Positions 22,286-32,505 of a DNA stretch of 64,000 bases are shown here, in pieces; within the stretch, counting starts at the first letter, position 1; each line of letters starts with the position of its first letter. Location of the stretch: assembly GCF_013407925.2 (NCBI RefSeq), contig NZ_CP060201.1, positions 2,728,001-2,792,000 of the forward strand, written 5' to 3'. The stretch is from Pseudomonas protegens (GTDB lineage Bacteria; Pseudomonadota; Gammaproteobacteria; Pseudomonadales; Pseudomonadaceae). Under the pieces are notes generated by a model. It was not told the DNA's origin and made no database searches. It worked only from the letters and a program-made list of their open reading frames with translations. A program made the position numbers and the translations under genes.

Positions 22286-23386
22286 TTAACCTTTAAGCTG
22301 AGCCAGGGCGCGGTAATCCGCTCCCAGCGTGGCCTGTAAAACCTCTTTCGGATAATCGTCGGTCACTACGGCTTCGCCCATGCGGCGCAACAGCACCAGA
22401 CGCAAACGACCGTCGATCACTTTCTTGTCAATTGCCATGTGTTCGAGAAAATCCGCTTCGGTCATCTCTTCAGGCGGGATGACCGGCAGGCCCGCGCGCT
22501 GGAACAGGCGAATACCGCGGTCACGCTCCTGGTGGGTGATCCAGCCCAGGCGCGCGGACATTTCCAGGGCCATGACGGTGCCCGCAGCAACCGCCTCGCC
22601 ATGCAGCCAGACACCGTAGCCCATATGGGTTTCGATGGCGTGGCCGAAGGTGTGGCCCAGGTTGAGGGTGGCGCGCACCCCCGATTCACGTTCGTCGGCA
22701 CCCACCACGGCGGCCTTGGCCGCACAGGAGCGTTCGATGGCGTAAGTCAGTGCCTGCTGGTCCAGGGCCCGCAGGCGGTCGACGTTCTCTTCCAGCCAGG
22801 TCAGGAAGGGTTCGTCGCAGATCAGGCCGTACTTGATCACCTCCGCCAGGCCCGCCGACAGTTCGCGGCTGGGCAGGGTATTGAGGCTGGCGGTGTCGAT
22901 CAGCACCACGTTGGGCTGATAGAAGGCGCCGACCATGTTCTTGCCCAGCGGGTGGTTGATACCGGTCTTGCCGCCCACCGAAGAGTCCACCTGGGACAGC
23001 AGGGTGGTCGGGATCTGGATGAAGTCCACACCGCGCTGATAGCAGGCGGCGGCAAAGCCCGCCATGTCACCGATCACCCCGCCACCCAGAGCGATGATGG
23101 TCGTGCGCCGATCATGGCGCGCGGTCAGCAGGCCATCGAAGATCAACTGCAGGGTTTCCCAGTTCTTGTGCGCCTCGCCATCGGGCAGGACCACCGAGAT
23201 CACCGAGTATTGCCCCAGGCTGCGGGTCAGGCGCTCAAGGTACAGCGGCGCGACCGTCTCATTGGAAATGATCGCCACTTGCCGCCCGGCGATATGTGGC
23301 ACCAGCAGCTCGGGCTGGTCCAACAGTCCTTCACCAATGTGAATCGGGTAGCTGCGCTCGCCTAGATCGACCTTAAGTGTCTGCAT
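22286..23386 (-). CDS. aroB: 3-dehydroquinate synthase
   Basis: Second shikimate-pathway enzyme, 366 residues: converts DAHP to 3-dehydroquinate using NAD and a divalent metal. The NAD-binding glycine block [11 protein letters not shown] and the substrate block [14 protein letters not shown] are intact, and metal ligands are visible as Glu in LAEVIKYG and His in [11 protein letters not shown]. Lies between aroK (146 bp upstream) and damX (10 bp downstream) on the same strand, so it is probably in one aromatic amino acid/division transcript. Confidence 0.97.
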   Translation of the reverse strand: MQTLKVDLGERSYPIHIGEGLLDQPELLVPHIAGRQVAIISNETVAPLYLERLTRSLGQYSVISVVLPDGEAHKNWETLQLIFDGLLTARHDRRTTIIALGGGVIGDMAGFAAACYQRGVDFIQIPTTLLSQVDSSVGGKTGINHPLGKNMVGAFYQPNVVLIDTASLNTLPSRELSAGLAEVIKYGLICDEPFLTWLEENVDRLRALDQQALTYAIERSCAAKAAVVGADERESGVRATLNLGHTFGHAIETHMGYGVWLHGEAVAAGTVMALEMSARLGWITHQERDRGIRLFQRAGLPVIPPEEMTEADFLEHMAIDKKVIDGRLRLVLLRRMGEAVVTDDYPKEVLQATLGADYRALAQLKG

Positions 23387-23532
23387 GTGTCCCCACAGTG
23401 AAGATGGAAGCAGGCGTTGTGCCTTGTATTGACGATGGGCCTCGTCAGGTCTTCTGACGCTGCCCGATAGCTCTGCGCCACACCCTGGCGGTCATGGCGC
23501 GCCGCCGAGAATAGCGCATTTCGCTCGGCGCA

Positions 23533-24051
23533 TTAACGGGGCGGCAACTGCTGCAGGCGCTCGAGGATGTCCAGCACCACCATTCGTGGGGGCCGCTCAT
23601 CGGTTTCCACCACCAGATCGGCGATTTCCCGATAAAGCGGATCGCGGACTTCCAGCAGATCGCGCAGGGTCTTGGCCGGATCGGCGGTGCGCAGCAAGGG
23701 ACGATTGCGGTCCCGGGCAGTCCGGCCGACCTGTTGCTCCACCGAGGCGTGCAGGTAGACCACTCGTCCGCCGGCATGCAGCGCCCGACGATTGGCTTCA
23801 CGCATGACCGCGCCACCACCGGTGGCCAGGACCACGCCGTCGGTGCCGCAGAGTTCGGCGATCATTGCCTGCTCGCGATCGCGAAAGCCCGGCTCGCCTT
23901 CCTTATCGAAGATCCACGGGATGTTCGCGCCTGTGCGCAGTTCAATTTCCTTATCGGAATCTTTGAATGGCAGGCGCAGCTCTTTGGCCAGTAAGCGGCC
24001 TATGGTGCTTTTTCCAGCCCCCATCGGCCCAACAAGAATCAAATTTCGCAC
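23533..24051 (-). CDS. aroK: Shikimate kinase
   Basis: Phosphorylates shikimate at O3 with ATP, 172 residues, normal for AroK. The Walker A motif is [11 protein letters not shown] (8-18); the substrate-binding [11 protein letters not shown] (Asp/Arg) and [11 protein letters not shown] loops are intact, and the lid contains RDRNRPLLR. It starts only 4 bp after the pilQ stop, so it is translated from the end of the pilMNOPQ transcript, an arrangement common to pseudomonads. Confidence 0.97.
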   Translation of the reverse strand: MRNLILVGPMGAGKSTIGRLLAKELRLPFKDSDKEIELRTGANIPWIFDKEGEPGFRDREQAMIAELCGTDGVVLATGGGAVMREANRRALHAGGRVVYLHASVEQQVGRTARDRNRPLLRTADPAKTLRDLLEVRDPLYREIADLVVETDERPPRMVVLDILERLQQLPPR

Positions 24052-24055
24052 AGAA

Positions 24056-25474
24056 TCAACGACTCACAGCAATCGCCTGGTTGTTCATGATACGCGGAGT
24101 GAGAAATACCAGCAGCTCGGATTTTTTCTCCGACACCACGTCACGCCGGAAAAGGCGGCCAAGATACGGCACATCGCCAAGAAATGGCACTTTATCTACA
24201 ACCTTGCTCTGGGTATTGGAAAAAACCCCGCCAATGACAATGGTTTCGCCGTCACGGACCAGGACCTTGGCATTGACCTCGTTCTTCTTGATCGGCGGCA
24301 CATCCTGGACCTTGTTCAGGTAGTCCGGCTCGTCCTTGGTGACCTTGACCTCCATGATGATGCGGTTGTCGGGGGTGATCTGCGGCGTCACCTCAAGGGA
24401 CAGCGAGGCCTCCCGGAACGACACGGACGTGGCGCCACTGGAACTGGCTTCCTGATAGGGAATCTCGGTGCCCTTGAGGATCCTCGCGGTCTCCTTGTCG
24501 GAGGTGACCACCCTGGGCTGGGAGACGATCTCGCCATTGCCGGTCTTCTCCATGGCGCTCAGCTCCAGATCCAGCAGCACGTTGTCGGTGATGTAGGCGA
24601 TGCCGATGCCCGAGGTATTGGCCACAGCCCCGAGGTCGACGAACGGCGCGTTGCTAGTGCCCGGCGCCTCGACGGCCGATGAGCCGCCACCCTGCACCCC
24701 GGAGGCGTGCCAGTTGCCCCTGTTGGGCAGCGAACCGCCCCAGCGCACTCCCAGGCTCTTGTTGTAATCGAGGTTGGCCTCGACCATCACCTGGCGCACC
24801 GCAACGTCCAGCTGGCCAACGATGCGCCGCAGCTCGTCGAGGCGTTCCTGGGTCTGGTAGGCAATGATGTTGTTGGTGCGCTCGTCCACGGTGATCGAGC
24901 CCCGCTCGCCGGCCCGGTCCTCGGCGCCGGTCACCGAATGGAACAGCTTGGCGATGTCCGCAGCCTTGGCGTAGTTGACCTGCAGCAGCTCCCGGCGCAG
25001 CGGCGCCAGGTCCTGCAACTGCCTCTGCGACTCCAGCTCCTGGCGTTCACGGGCGGCCATTTCATCCGCCGGGGCCACCAGCAAGACATCACCCACCTGG
25101 CGCTTGTCCAGGCCCTTGGTCTTGAGCACCAGGTCCAGGGCCTGATCCCAGGGCACGCTCTGCAGGCGCAGGGTAATGCTGCCTTGCACCGTGTCGCTGG
25201 CCACCAGGTTGAGGCCCGTGAAGTCGGCGATCAGTTGCAGCACCGAACGCACTTCGATGTCCTGAAAGTTCAACGAAAGCCTGGCGCCCCCATAAGCAGC
25301 ACCGGCCACAGCACCGCCAACAGAGTGTGGCGGGGTTGCGTCCCCTGCCTGAAGCGCCGCGGAGACCCGAGCCGCCTTAGCCACCGCAGTGGTCGTGAGC
25401 TCCGCGGCGCCGACCAGCGGTGCCAGCAGCGCCATCCCTAGCGCCACACCGATGGCTGAAACAGTCCTGTTCAT
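24056..25474 (-). CDS. pilQ: Type IV pilus secretin PilQ, short form
   Basis: Outer-membrane secretin through which the pilus passes, 472 residues with a signal peptide (cleavage near VGAAE, residue 23). The periplasmic STN/N0 domain begins [19 protein letters not shown], then an N1 domain with [19 protein letters not shown], and the secretin core ending [20 protein letters not shown] and LTPRIMNN. The usual PilQ of P. aeruginosa is about 710 residues and carries N-terminal AMIN domains that bind peptidoglycan; these are absent here. pilP ends 14 bp upstream, so there is no room for them. No frameshift is visible: the protein is short but coherent. Confidence 0.9.
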   Translation of the reverse strand: MNRTVSAIGVALGMALLAPLVGAAELTTTAVAKAARVSAALQAGDATPPHSVGGAVAGAAYGGARLSLNFQDIEVRSVLQLIADFTGLNLVASDTVQGSITLRLQSVPWDQALDLVLKTKGLDKRQVGDVLLVAPADEMAARERQELESQRQLQDLAPLRRELLQVNYAKAADIAKLFHSVTGAEDRAGERGSITVDERTNNIIAYQTQERLDELRRIVGQLDVAVRQVMVEANLDYNKSLGVRWGGSLPNRGNWHASGVQGGGSSAVEAPGTSNAPFVDLGAVANTSGIGIAYITDNVLLDLELSAMEKTGNGEIVSQPRVVTSDKETARILKGTEIPYQEASSSGATSVSFREASLSLEVTPQITPDNRIIMEVKVTKDEPDYLNKVQDVPPIKKNEVNAKVLVRDGETIVIGGVFSNTQSKVVDKVPFLGDVPYLGRLFRRDVVSEKKSELLVFLTPRIMNNQAIAVSR

Positions 25475-25488
25475 TGTGCAGATTCCAC

Positions 25489-26016
25489 CTAAGAGTGTTT
25501 TTTCAGCAGCAGCGTCCGTGGCCGTTCCTGCCAGCCTCCCGCGCCATCGCCAACAATTTCCACCACTTCCACCCGGGACTCGCTGATCGCCACGATCCGA
25601 CCTTCGCTTCGCCCCAGGTAATCGCCAACCTGCAAAGGGTGGACACCCTCGGCGCTGCGCAACAGAGCCAAGCTTGCTCTGGCGCTGGACAAGGTTCCGA
25701 CCATCTGCAACTGCTCGATATCAAAGCCCTCCAGGTACTGCCGGGCTCGCTGTGGATCGGGGCGGACCGCGCGCTCGCCCCGCCGACGCGCGACTGGTTC
25801 GACGCTCTGCGGAGGCTGGAACGGGCTGCGCAACCCGCTGGCGTCATAGGTGAACGCGGGGTAGGAGCGGACAACCGGCAGCGGTTCAATCGGCTCCGGC
25901 GCTTGCCGGCGCATCTGGTTCATATAAGCCTGCGCTCCAGCGAAATCTGCGGTCCCCTCACACCCGCACAAGCCAAGAACCAAGCCAGCACACATCAGCC
26001 AGCGCCAGGCCTTCAT
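25489..26016 (-). CDS. pilP: Type IV pilus alignment lipoprotein PilP
   Basis: Inner-membrane lipoprotein of 175 residues, with signal MKAWRWLMCAGLVLGLCGC; the lipobox LGLCGC gives a lipidated cysteine at 17 or 19, with GCEG most likely. The middle is a disordered linker (RRQAPEPIEPLPVVRSY) and the C-terminal domain (LEGFDIEQLQMVGTL, then LQVGDYLGRSEGRIV) is the PilP beta fold that binds the PilQ N0 domain. Its stop is 14 bp before pilQ, and its start overlaps the pilO stop by 4 bp. Confidence 0.93.
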   Translation of the reverse strand: MKAWRWLMCAGLVLGLCGCEGTADFAGAQAYMNQMRRQAPEPIEPLPVVRSYPAFTYDASGLRSPFQPPQSVEPVARRRGERAVRPDPQRARQYLEGFDIEQLQMVGTLSSARASLALLRSAEGVHPLQVGDYLGRSEGRIVAISESRVEVVEIVGDGAGGWQERPRTLLLKKHS

Positions 26017-26636
26017 GATCGCGGTTCCGGGCGGTCGTACCTGTAGGTTCGCGCCTCGATGCTCAAGCGCAGTCGCGCAGGATCACCCGACTCCAGGGGC
26101 CTGAGCTGAAAGTCATGCAAGGTGACGATTCGTGGCAGGCCGGCGACGCCGCTGACGAAGGTCGCCAGATCGTGATAGCCCCCAGTCACCGTGATCTGAA
26201 TCGGCAGCTCGACATAAAACGGCCGCGGTACTTCCGGTTGCAGCTTGATCGCCTCGAACACCAGGCCGCTGCCCAAGCCCAGGCGACTGATGTCTTCAAG
26301 CAACCCCGGGACCTCGCTATCGCTGGGCAACTGACGCAGCAACTGCTCGAAGCTGTTGCGCAGGGACGCGAGTTGCTCCCGATAAAGCTCGAGATTGGCC
26401 ACTTGCCGGGCCTTGATAGCGAACTGCTGCTTGAGACGGGTTTCTTCGTGACGCACCTGCTGCAGTTGCCGCAGATGAGGGCTCAGGTACAGGCCGTAGC
26501 CCGTTGCCAGGACCACCAGCAGAAGCAAAGCCGCCGCCAGCGTCTTCAGCGGCGTCGGCCAGGAGCCGAGGCTGCTCAGCTCCAGCTCTCGCAGATCGGT
26601 GCCACGCAACTGTGCCAGCCAACCGCCCGGATTCAT
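26013..26636 (-). CDS. pilO: Type IV pilus alignment protein PilO
   Basis: Bitopic inner-membrane protein of 207 residues with one helix (about 30-50, PLKTLAAALLLLVVLATGY), a coiled-coil segment (LRQLQQVRHEETRLKQQF) and a C-terminal ferredoxin-like domain (FYVELPIQITVTGGYHDLA). It forms the PilN/PilO heterodimer that links PilM to PilP. Overlaps both pilN and pilP by 4 bp, indicating coupled translation. Confidence 0.93.
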   Translation of the reverse strand: MNPGGWLAQLRGTDLRELELSSLGSWPTPLKTLAAALLLLVVLATGYGLYLSPHLRQLQQVRHEETRLKQQFAIKARQVANLELYREQLASLRNSFEQLLRQLPSDSEVPGLLEDISRLGLGSGLVFEAIKLQPEVPRPFYVELPIQITVTGGYHDLATFVSGVAGLPRIVTLHDFQLRPLESGDPARLRLSIEARTYRYDRPEPRS

Positions 26637-27199
26637 CGCTTCGCCTCCTCAGGCAGTAACGGCAGCAACCCGACACTGAGCCGAAACCGGTTGCTCGGCT
26701 GCGGTTGCGCCTCGCTGGCCTTTTTCACTTCGGCCAGGCTGGGAGCGGCAAAAACTGCGGTCGCTTGCAGATTGCGCAGCAAGTCGGAAATCCGGCCATT
26801 GGCCTGAGCCACCCCACTGAGACTCAAGCTCTGCCCATGCAGATCGGCTTCGGTGAAATGCAGGCCATCGGGCACGCTGCGGGCCAGCTCCTGGAAAACC
26901 CGCACCCGGGTCGGGCGGCTGCCTTGCAGGTCCTCGATAACCCTCATGCGCTCAAGCAATTGCTGGCGCTGAACCTTGAGCTGGCGAACATCGGTGATCT
27001 GCCGATCCAGGCCCGCGTTCGCTTGCTCCAGGTACTGGTTGCGGGCCTGCTGGCGGGCACTCATCCGCTCGATGCCGGCAGCGGCCAGCAGCACCAGCGA
27101 CCACCCCAGCAGCATGATGGCCGCCAATACCTGCAGAAAGCGTCGGTGTTGCTGTGCCCGCGCGGTTTCCCGCCAGGGAAGAAAGTTGATCCGGGCCAT
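26633..27199 (-). CDS. pilN: Type IV pilus alignment protein PilN
   Basis: Bitopic inner-membrane protein of 188 residues. The cytoplasmic tail starts MARINFLPWRETARAQQ; the INxLPWR motif is the part that docks into PilM. One helix follows (about 22-42), then a coiled coil and a ferredoxin-like domain. I set the start at 27199 because it gives the standard N-terminus; the longer frame to 27229 lies inside pilM. The ATG overlaps the pilM stop by one base (TGATG). Confidence 0.93.
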   Translation of the reverse strand: MARINFLPWRETARAQQHRRFLQVLAAIMLLGWSLVLLAAAGIERMSARQQARNQYLEQANAGLDRQITDVRQLKVQRQQLLERMRVIEDLQGSRPTRVRVFQELARSVPDGLHFTEADLHGQSLSLSGVAQANGRISDLLRNLQATAVFAAPSLAEVKKASEAQPQPSNRFRLSVGLLPLLPEEAKR

Positions 27200-28260
27200 C
27201 AGTCGAATCCCCTCAGGGCCAGCCCGCAAGCCAGCAACAGCTCCGGCGCCTGCTCGGCGAGTGCCTGGGCATCGACCCGAGGCCCGACGCTCATGCCGAC
27301 GAACGGATTGGCAAGGGTCGTGGCTATTCCCAGTTGCTGTTCGATCCGCCGCTCCAGCCCGGCAAGGCGACTGCCCTCGCCAGCCAGTAGCAGCAACTGC
27401 ACCGGTTGCCGCTGTGGCGACTCGGCGAACAGTTGCAAGGCACGCTGGACGTTCTGCAGCACGTCCTGCTCAAAGGGCCGCAGCGCCTGCTCGATACAGG
27501 CAGGCGACAAAGCTCCCTGGCACTCGGCTCGCAGCGCCTGATCCAGGGTCAGCGAGAAACGCTGCTCAAGGACCTGGGCCAGCTGTCGGCTACCGAACAG
27601 CTGCTCGCGGCGGTAAATGATTCGCTGGTCGCGCATGACACTGAAACCGCTCACGCCCGAGCCGATGTCCAACAACGCCACCGCAGACTGCGCGGCCACC
27701 GGGCTCTGCGCCGTCAACAGCGCCAGGCAACGCTCCAGGGCCAGGGGCGCGCTCTCCACCACCTGCGGCGTCAGACCGGCCCGGGCCAGCAGCACCTCCA
27801 GGGCCTCGACCGTCTCGTGACGACAGGCCACCAGCAACACCTGGACCCGCCGGGGATTGCCCGGCACCCTGCCCTGCACCTCAAAGTCGGTGGCCACCTC
27901 GTCCAGGGGGTAGGGAATGTATTGGCCCGCTTCCAGACTGAGCTGGCACTCCAGCTCGGCTTCATCCAGCTCCGCCGGCATCTCGATCAATTTGCTGATC
28001 ACCGCTTCACCGGGCACCGCCACCGCGGCCGCCTTGAGACGACTGCCGCTGGCGCGCCAGGCCCGGGACAAGGCCATGGCCTGCGCCTCGGGGTCGACCC
28101 CACCCGACTCGAGAAATGAGTCGGGGGCCAGGTCTTGCCGGGCATACGCCTCGACCCGATAGCCCCGACCCTCCCGGCTCAAGGCCAGGAGCCTGACCGA
28201 CGTGGCGCCGATATCGATCCCCAATAGGGAACCCGGCTTTCTGCTGAAGACTCCAAGCAC
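27199..28260 (-). CDS. pilM: Type IV pilus actin-like protein PilM
   Basis: Cytoplasmic actin-fold ATP-binding protein of 353 residues at the base of the pilus machine. The N-terminal phosphate-1 motif LLGIDIGATSVRLLALS, the phosphate-2 motif ALLDIGSGVSGFSVM and the adenosine motif LLLLAGEGSRLAGL are visible in order. First gene of pilMNOPQ, divergent from mrcA across a 215 bp gap, as in other pseudomonads. Confidence 0.95.
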   Translation of the reverse strand: MLGVFSRKPGSLLGIDIGATSVRLLALSREGRGYRVEAYARQDLAPDSFLESGGVDPEAQAMALSRAWRASGSRLKAAAVAVPGEAVISKLIEMPAELDEAELECQLSLEAGQYIPYPLDEVATDFEVQGRVPGNPRRVQVLLVACRHETVEALEVLLARAGLTPQVVESAPLALERCLALLTAQSPVAAQSAVALLDIGSGVSGFSVMRDQRIIYRREQLFGSRQLAQVLEQRFSLTLDQALRAECQGALSPACIEQALRPFEQDVLQNVQRALQLFAESPQRQPVQLLLLAGEGSRLAGLERRIEQQLGIATTLANPFVGMSVGPRVDAQALAEQAPELLLACGLALRGFD

Positions 28261-28342
28261 ATCAATTCCCTTTGACTATCCGTGACTTACGAACCCCAGG
28301 AGCAGCACCGCGTTCAATCGCCACACCTTGACAGACGGGCAA

Positions 28343-28372
28343 ATGACGCTCTCGGCGGAAAATGCTTATAAT
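28343..28372 (+). promoter_or_regulatory. Probable sigma-70 promoter of mrcA
   Basis: ATGACG (28343-28348), an 18 bp spacer and a consensus TATAAT (28367-28372) lie about 105 bp before the mrcA start. A run of eight Ts follows at 28381-28388. The gap to pilM (28261-28342) has no clear pilM promoter that I can defend. Confidence 0.6.
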
Positions 28373-28475
28373 GCCCAGCGTTTTTTTTCCGCTTTTCCTG
28401 CTGCGTGGGTCGGTCCCTGATTACCTTGAATGCCCTGACGCCTAATTCATTCCTTTCTCTGGAAATCCAAAAGCC

Positions 28476-30911
28476 TTGATTCGTCTGCTGAAGTTTTTCG
28501 GGTGGTCCATCGTCGCTGTGTTCTGCGGGCTGCTTCTCGCCCTCTCCGGTGCGTTTCTCTATCTTAGTCCCGGCCTTCCATCGGTTGAGGCCCTGAGAAG
28601 CATCCAGTTGCAGATTCCTCTGCGGGTGTACAGCAGCGACGGCAAGTTGATCGCAGAATTTGGCGAAATGCGCCGTACCCCCATACGTTTCGCCGAAATT
28701 CCGCCCAACTTCATCAATGCGTTACTAAGTGCTGAAGACGACAACTTCGCTAACCATTACGGAGTTGACCCCAGCAGCCTGATGCGCGCCGCGACCCAAT
28801 TGGTCAAGAGCGGACACATCCAGTCCGGCGGCAGCACCATCACCATGCAGGTGGCGAAGAACTTCTTCCTCAGCAGCGAGCGCAGCTTCTCGCGCAAGAC
28901 CACCGAGATTCTCCTGGCCCTGCAGATCGAGCGGCAGCTGACCAAGGACGAGATCCTCGAGCTGTACGTCAACAAGATCTACCTGGGCAACCGTGCCTAC
29001 GGGATCGAGGCGGCAGCCCAGGTGTACTACGGCAGGTCCATTCGTGACGTGAGCCTGGCGCAGATGGCGATGATCGCCGGCCTGCCCAAGGCCCCTTCGC
29101 GCTTCAACCCGCTGGCCAATCCGGCGCGCAGCAAGGAGCGCCGCGACTGGATCCTCGGCCGCATGTACAAGCTGGGCAAGATCACCGAAGCGGCCTACAC
29201 CGAAGCCATCAACGAGCCGCTGAACGCCAGCTACCACGTGCCGACACCGGAAGTGAACGCGCCCTACATCGCCGAAATGGCCCGCGCCGAGATGGTCGGC
29301 CGCTATGGCAGCGACGCTTACACCGAAGGTTTCCGCGTCACCACCACGGTGCCCAGCGACCTGCAGGAAATGGCCAATACCGCGGTCCAGGAAGGCCTGA
29401 TGACCTACGACCAGCGCCATGGCTACCGCGGGCCGGAGTCGCGCCTGCCCGGCAAGACCCATGCCGCCTGGGCCACAGAGCTGACCAAGCAGCGGACCAT
29501 CAGCAGCCTGGAACCGGCGATCGTGACCCAGGTCGAGAAGAATGGCATCCAGGTGCTGACCCGCAACGGCGAGGAACATGTGGCCTGGGAGAGCATGAAA
29601 TGGGCCCGGCCGTTCCTCAACACCAACAGCATGGGCGCCGCGCCTCGCCAGCCGGCGGACGTGGCCCAGGTCGGCGACCTGATACGCGTGCAGCGCCAGG
29701 CGGACAATTCCCTGAAGTTCAGCCAGGTCCCGGTCGCCCAGGGCGCGCTGGTGACCCTGGACCCGCAAAACGGTGCGATCCGCGCCCTGGTCGGTGGTTT
29801 TGCCTTCGAACAGAGCAACTACAACCGCGCGATGCAAGCCAAGCGCCAGCCCGGCTCGAGCTTCAAGCCCTTCGTCTATAGCGCGGCCCTGGACAATGGC
29901 TACACCGCGGCCAGCCTGGTCAACGACGCACCGATCGTGTTCGTCGACGAATACCTGGACAAGGTCTGGCGGCCGAAGAACGACACAAACACCTTCCTCG
30001 GCCCGATTCGCATGCGCGAAGCGCTGTACAAGTCGCGCAACCTGGTGTCGATCCGCCTGCTGCAGAGCATGGGCGTGGACCACACCATCGACTACATCAG
30101 CAAGTTCGGCTTCAACAAGCAGGACCTGCCGCGCAACCTGTCCCTGGCCCTGGGCACCGCGACCCTGACCCCCATGGAGATCGCCACCGGATGGAGCACC
30201 TTTGCCAACGGCGGCTACAAGATCACCCCGTACATCATCGACAAGATCGAAAGCCGCAACGGCGAGTTGCTGTTCAGCGCCAACCCGCCCAGCGTTCCCA
30301 CCGGGAACACCGCCAGCAGCGGCATCGCGGCGCCAGAGCACAGCTTCACGGTCAACACCGTGGCCGGCGAAAACCCGGTCCAGGCGCCGGTACAGACGCC
30401 TGCCGTCGCCGAACGGATCATCGACGGACGCACCACCTACATCCTCAACAGCATGCTCGAGGACGTGATCAAGCTGGGCACCGGCCGCCGAGCCCTGGCC
30501 CTGGGCCGTTCGGACCTGGCCGGCAAGACCGGTACCACCAACGAATCCAAGGACGCCTGGTTCTCCGGCTACAACGCCGACTACGTGACCACCGTCTGGA
30601 CCGGTTTCGACCAGCCGGAAAGCCTCGGGCGTCGCGAATACGGTGGCACCGTGGCCCTGCCGATCTGGATGAACTTCATGGGCGCCGCCCTCAAGGGCAA
30701 GCCGCCGCACACCCAGGCCGAACCGGAAGGCATCCTCAGCCTGCGGGTCGACCCGGTCAGCGGCCGCGCCGCCGCCCCGGGCACGCCGAATGCCTACTTC
30801 GAGCTGTTCAAGAGCGAAGACACGCCACCCTCGGTCAACGAGCTGGGCAATGGCGTCGCCCCGGGCAGCCCGCTGCCGGCGGACGAAGCGGCGCCGATCG
30901 ACCTCTTCTAA
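28476..30911 (+). CDS. mrcA: Penicillin-binding protein 1A (bifunctional glycosyltransferase/transpeptidase)
   Basis: Main class A penicillin-binding protein (ponA), 811 residues, which polymerises and cross-links peptidoglycan. One N-terminal membrane helix (about 7-27) anchors it. The glycosyltransferase domain has AEDDNFANHYGVD with the catalytic Glu and GGSTITMQVAKNFF. The transpeptidase domain has the active Ser in PGSSFKPF, an SRN motif (YKSRNLVSI) and the KTGTT box. The start is TTG 28476, which gives the family's usual N-terminus beginning with the membrane helix; no in-frame ATG precedes the helix. The C-terminal tail is Pro/Ala-rich and ends PADEAAPIDLF. Confidence 0.95.
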   Translation: MIRLLKFFGWSIVAVFCGLLLALSGAFLYLSPGLPSVEALRSIQLQIPLRVYSSDGKLIAEFGEMRRTPIRFAEIPPNFINALLSAEDDNFANHYGVDPSSLMRAATQLVKSGHIQSGGSTITMQVAKNFFLSSERSFSRKTTEILLALQIERQLTKDEILELYVNKIYLGNRAYGIEAAAQVYYGRSIRDVSLAQMAMIAGLPKAPSRFNPLANPARSKERRDWILGRMYKLGKITEAAYTEAINEPLNASYHVPTPEVNAPYIAEMARAEMVGRYGSDAYTEGFRVTTTVPSDLQEMANTAVQEGLMTYDQRHGYRGPESRLPGKTHAAWATELTKQRTISSLEPAIVTQVEKNGIQVLTRNGEEHVAWESMKWARPFLNTNSMGAAPRQPADVAQVGDLIRVQRQADNSLKFSQVPVAQGALVTLDPQNGAIRALVGGFAFEQSNYNRAMQAKRQPGSSFKPFVYSAALDNGYTAASLVNDAPIVFVDEYLDKVWRPKNDTNTFLGPIRMREALYKSRNLVSIRLLQSMGVDHTIDYISKFGFNKQDLPRNLSLALGTATLTPMEIATGWSTFANGGYKITPYIIDKIESRNGELLFSANPPSVPTGNTASSGIAAPEHSFTVNTVAGENPVQAPVQTPAVAERIIDGRTTYILNSMLEDVIKLGTGRRALALGRSDLAGKTGTTNESKDAWFSGYNADYVTTVWTGFDQPESLGRREYGGTVALPIWMNFMGAALKGKPPHTQAEPEGILSLRVDPVSGRAAAPGTPNAYFELFKSEDTPPSVNELGNGVAPGSPLPADEAAPIDLF

Positions 30912-30922
30912 GAGCAGCGGCA

Positions 30923-30985
30923 AGCTGCAAGTGATCGGCGGCAGGCAAGAGCGCACCCCGCTCTTGCAGCTGGAAACTTGCAGCT
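30923..30985. repeat. GCTGCAAG-type inverted repeat downstream of mrcA
   Basis: AGCTGCAAGT (30923-30932) and ACTTGCAGCT (30976-30985) form a perfect 10 bp inverted repeat, 12 bp after the mrcA stop. It shares its arms and a GATCGGCGG-like inner stretch with the repeats at 15795 and 40867. Confidence 0.75.
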
Positions 30986-31006
30986 AGCCGCCGATTGCCC
31001 GCCCAT

Positions 31007-31038
31007 AAAAAAACCCGGCTCGATGGCCGGGTTTTTTT
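31007..31038. terminator. Bidirectional terminator between mrcA and maeB
   Basis: A 13 bp perfect stem made of AAAAAAACCCGGC and its complement around a TCGATG loop; its A/T ends give a U tract in both directions. It separates the convergent mrcA and maeB genes. Confidence 0.92.
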
Positions 31039-31049
31039 ATGGGCGGCTG

Positions 31050-32318
31050 TTAGCCGTTGAACACGTCATCCACGCTTTTGAGCGGGTAGTTCTTCGGATA
31101 CGGCAGGGTTGCCACGCCGGTCTCGATGGCGGCCTTGGCCACGGCATCGGAGATCACGGTGATCAGGCGGGCATCCATTGGCTTCGGAATGATGTACTCA
31201 CGGCCGAATTCCAGCTTGATGCCGCCATAGGCGTCGCACACTTCCTGCGGCACTGGCAGCTTGGCCAGCTCACGCAGGGCGTTGGCCGCGGCGATCTTCA
31301 TTTCTTCGTTGATGCGCTTGGCGCGAACGTCCAGGGCACCACGGAAGATGAACGGGAAGCCCAGCACGTTGTTCACCTGGTTCGGGTAGTCCGAACGACC
31401 GGTGGCCATGATCACGTCGTTACGGGTGGCGTGGGCCAGCTCGGGAGCGATTTCCGGATCCGGGTTCGAGCAGGCGAACACGATCGGGTTCGGCGCCATG
31501 GACTTCAGGCCTTCGGCGCTCAGCAGGTTCGGACCGGACAGGCCGACGAACACGTCGGCGCCTTGCAGGGCGTCGGCCAGAGTGCGCTTGTCGGTGGTGT
31601 GGGCAAACACCGCCTTGTACTGGTTCAGGTCGTCACGGCCAGCGTGGATAACGCCGGTACGGTCAACCATGAAGATGTTCTCGATCTGCGCGCCCATGCT
31701 CACCAGCAGTTTCATGCAGGAGATGGCGGCCGCACCGGCGCCCAGGCAGACGATCTTGGCGTCGGACAGGGTTTTGCCAGCGATTTCCAGGGCGTTGATC
31801 ATGCCGGCGGCGGTCACGATCGCGGTGCCGTGCTGGTCATCGTGGAACACCGGAATGTCGCACTGCTCGATCAGAGCGCGTTCGATCTCAAAGCACTCGG
31901 GGGCCTTGATGTCTTCCAGGTTGATGCCACCGAAGGTGATGGAGATGCGCTTGACGGTGTCGATGAAAGCCTGCGGACTCTCGGAGTCGACTTCGATGTC
32001 GAATACATCGATGCCGGCGAAACGCTTGAACAGCACGCCCTTGCCTTCCATCACCGGCTTGGAGGCCAGTGGGCCGAGGTTACCCAGGCCGAGAATCGCG
32101 GTGCCATCGGAAATGACGGCAACCAGGTTGCCTTTGCCGGTGTACTTGTAGGCCAGTTCCGGATCGCGAGCGATTTCGCGTACCGGCTCGGCTACGCCGG
32201 GGCTGTAGGCCAGGGCCAGATCACGAGCGGTAGCAGTGGCCTTGGTGAGCTCGACACTCAGCTTTCCTGGACGAGGATTGGCATGATATTCGAGAGCGGC
32301 AGTTTTCAAATCAGACAT
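31050..32318 (-). CDS. maeB: NADP-dependent malic enzyme (short, single-domain)
   Basis: Oxidative decarboxylation of malate to pyruvate, giving NADPH. Length is 422 residues: the malic enzyme N-terminal and NAD(P)-binding domains only, without the phosphotransacetylase-like domain found on the long enterobacterial MaeB. Visible signatures are [15 protein letters not shown] near the start, Lys/Asp region [16 protein letters not shown] with metal ligands, and the cofactor motif [15 protein letters not shown]. The start at 32318 ([12 protein letters not shown]) is preferred; the longer frame has no matching family sequence. Upstream 187 bp (to 32505) has no gene. Confidence 0.95.
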   Translation of the reverse strand: MSDLKTAALEYHANPRPGKLSVELTKATATARDLALAYSPGVAEPVREIARDPELAYKYTGKGNLVAVISDGTAILGLGNLGPLASKPVMEGKGVLFKRFAGIDVFDIEVDSESPQAFIDTVKRISITFGGINLEDIKAPECFEIERALIEQCDIPVFHDDQHGTAIVTAAGMINALEIAGKTLSDAKIVCLGAGAAAISCMKLLVSMGAQIENIFMVDRTGVIHAGRDDLNQYKAVFAHTTDKRTLADALQGADVFVGLSGPNLLSAEGLKSMAPNPIVFACSNPDPEIAPELAHATRNDVIMATGRSDYPNQVNNVLGFPFIFRGALDVRAKRINEEMKIAAANALRELAKLPVPQEVCDAYGGIKLEFGREYIIPKPMDARLITVISDAVAKAAIETGVATLPYPKNYPLKSVDDVFNG

Positions 32319-32505
32319 GTGGGCATTCCGCTTTTTACTGTTGGACAGACGGACCGCCGAGGATACGCGTGTCGCATAGTCCCTACAAGACTGCCCAGTC
32401 ACCCCTGTCAAGGCCCGTAGCGTACGACTTTGGGCCAAGAGCCACGGGGTACAAGGCTTTCAACTGTTCACAATCCATTTGAAAAATGTCTACAATTTTT
32501 CTTTA

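Noticed and set aside
28328..28333. TTGACA as -35 box for mrcA
   Set aside because: It is a perfect hexamer but lies 33 bp before TATAAT, far too distant; ATGACG at 28343 has a usable 18 bp spacer.
32319..32438. N-terminal extension of maeB to 32438
   Set aside because: The added 40 residues are basic and unlike any malic enzyme start; [12 protein letters not shown] at 32318 is the family N-terminus.
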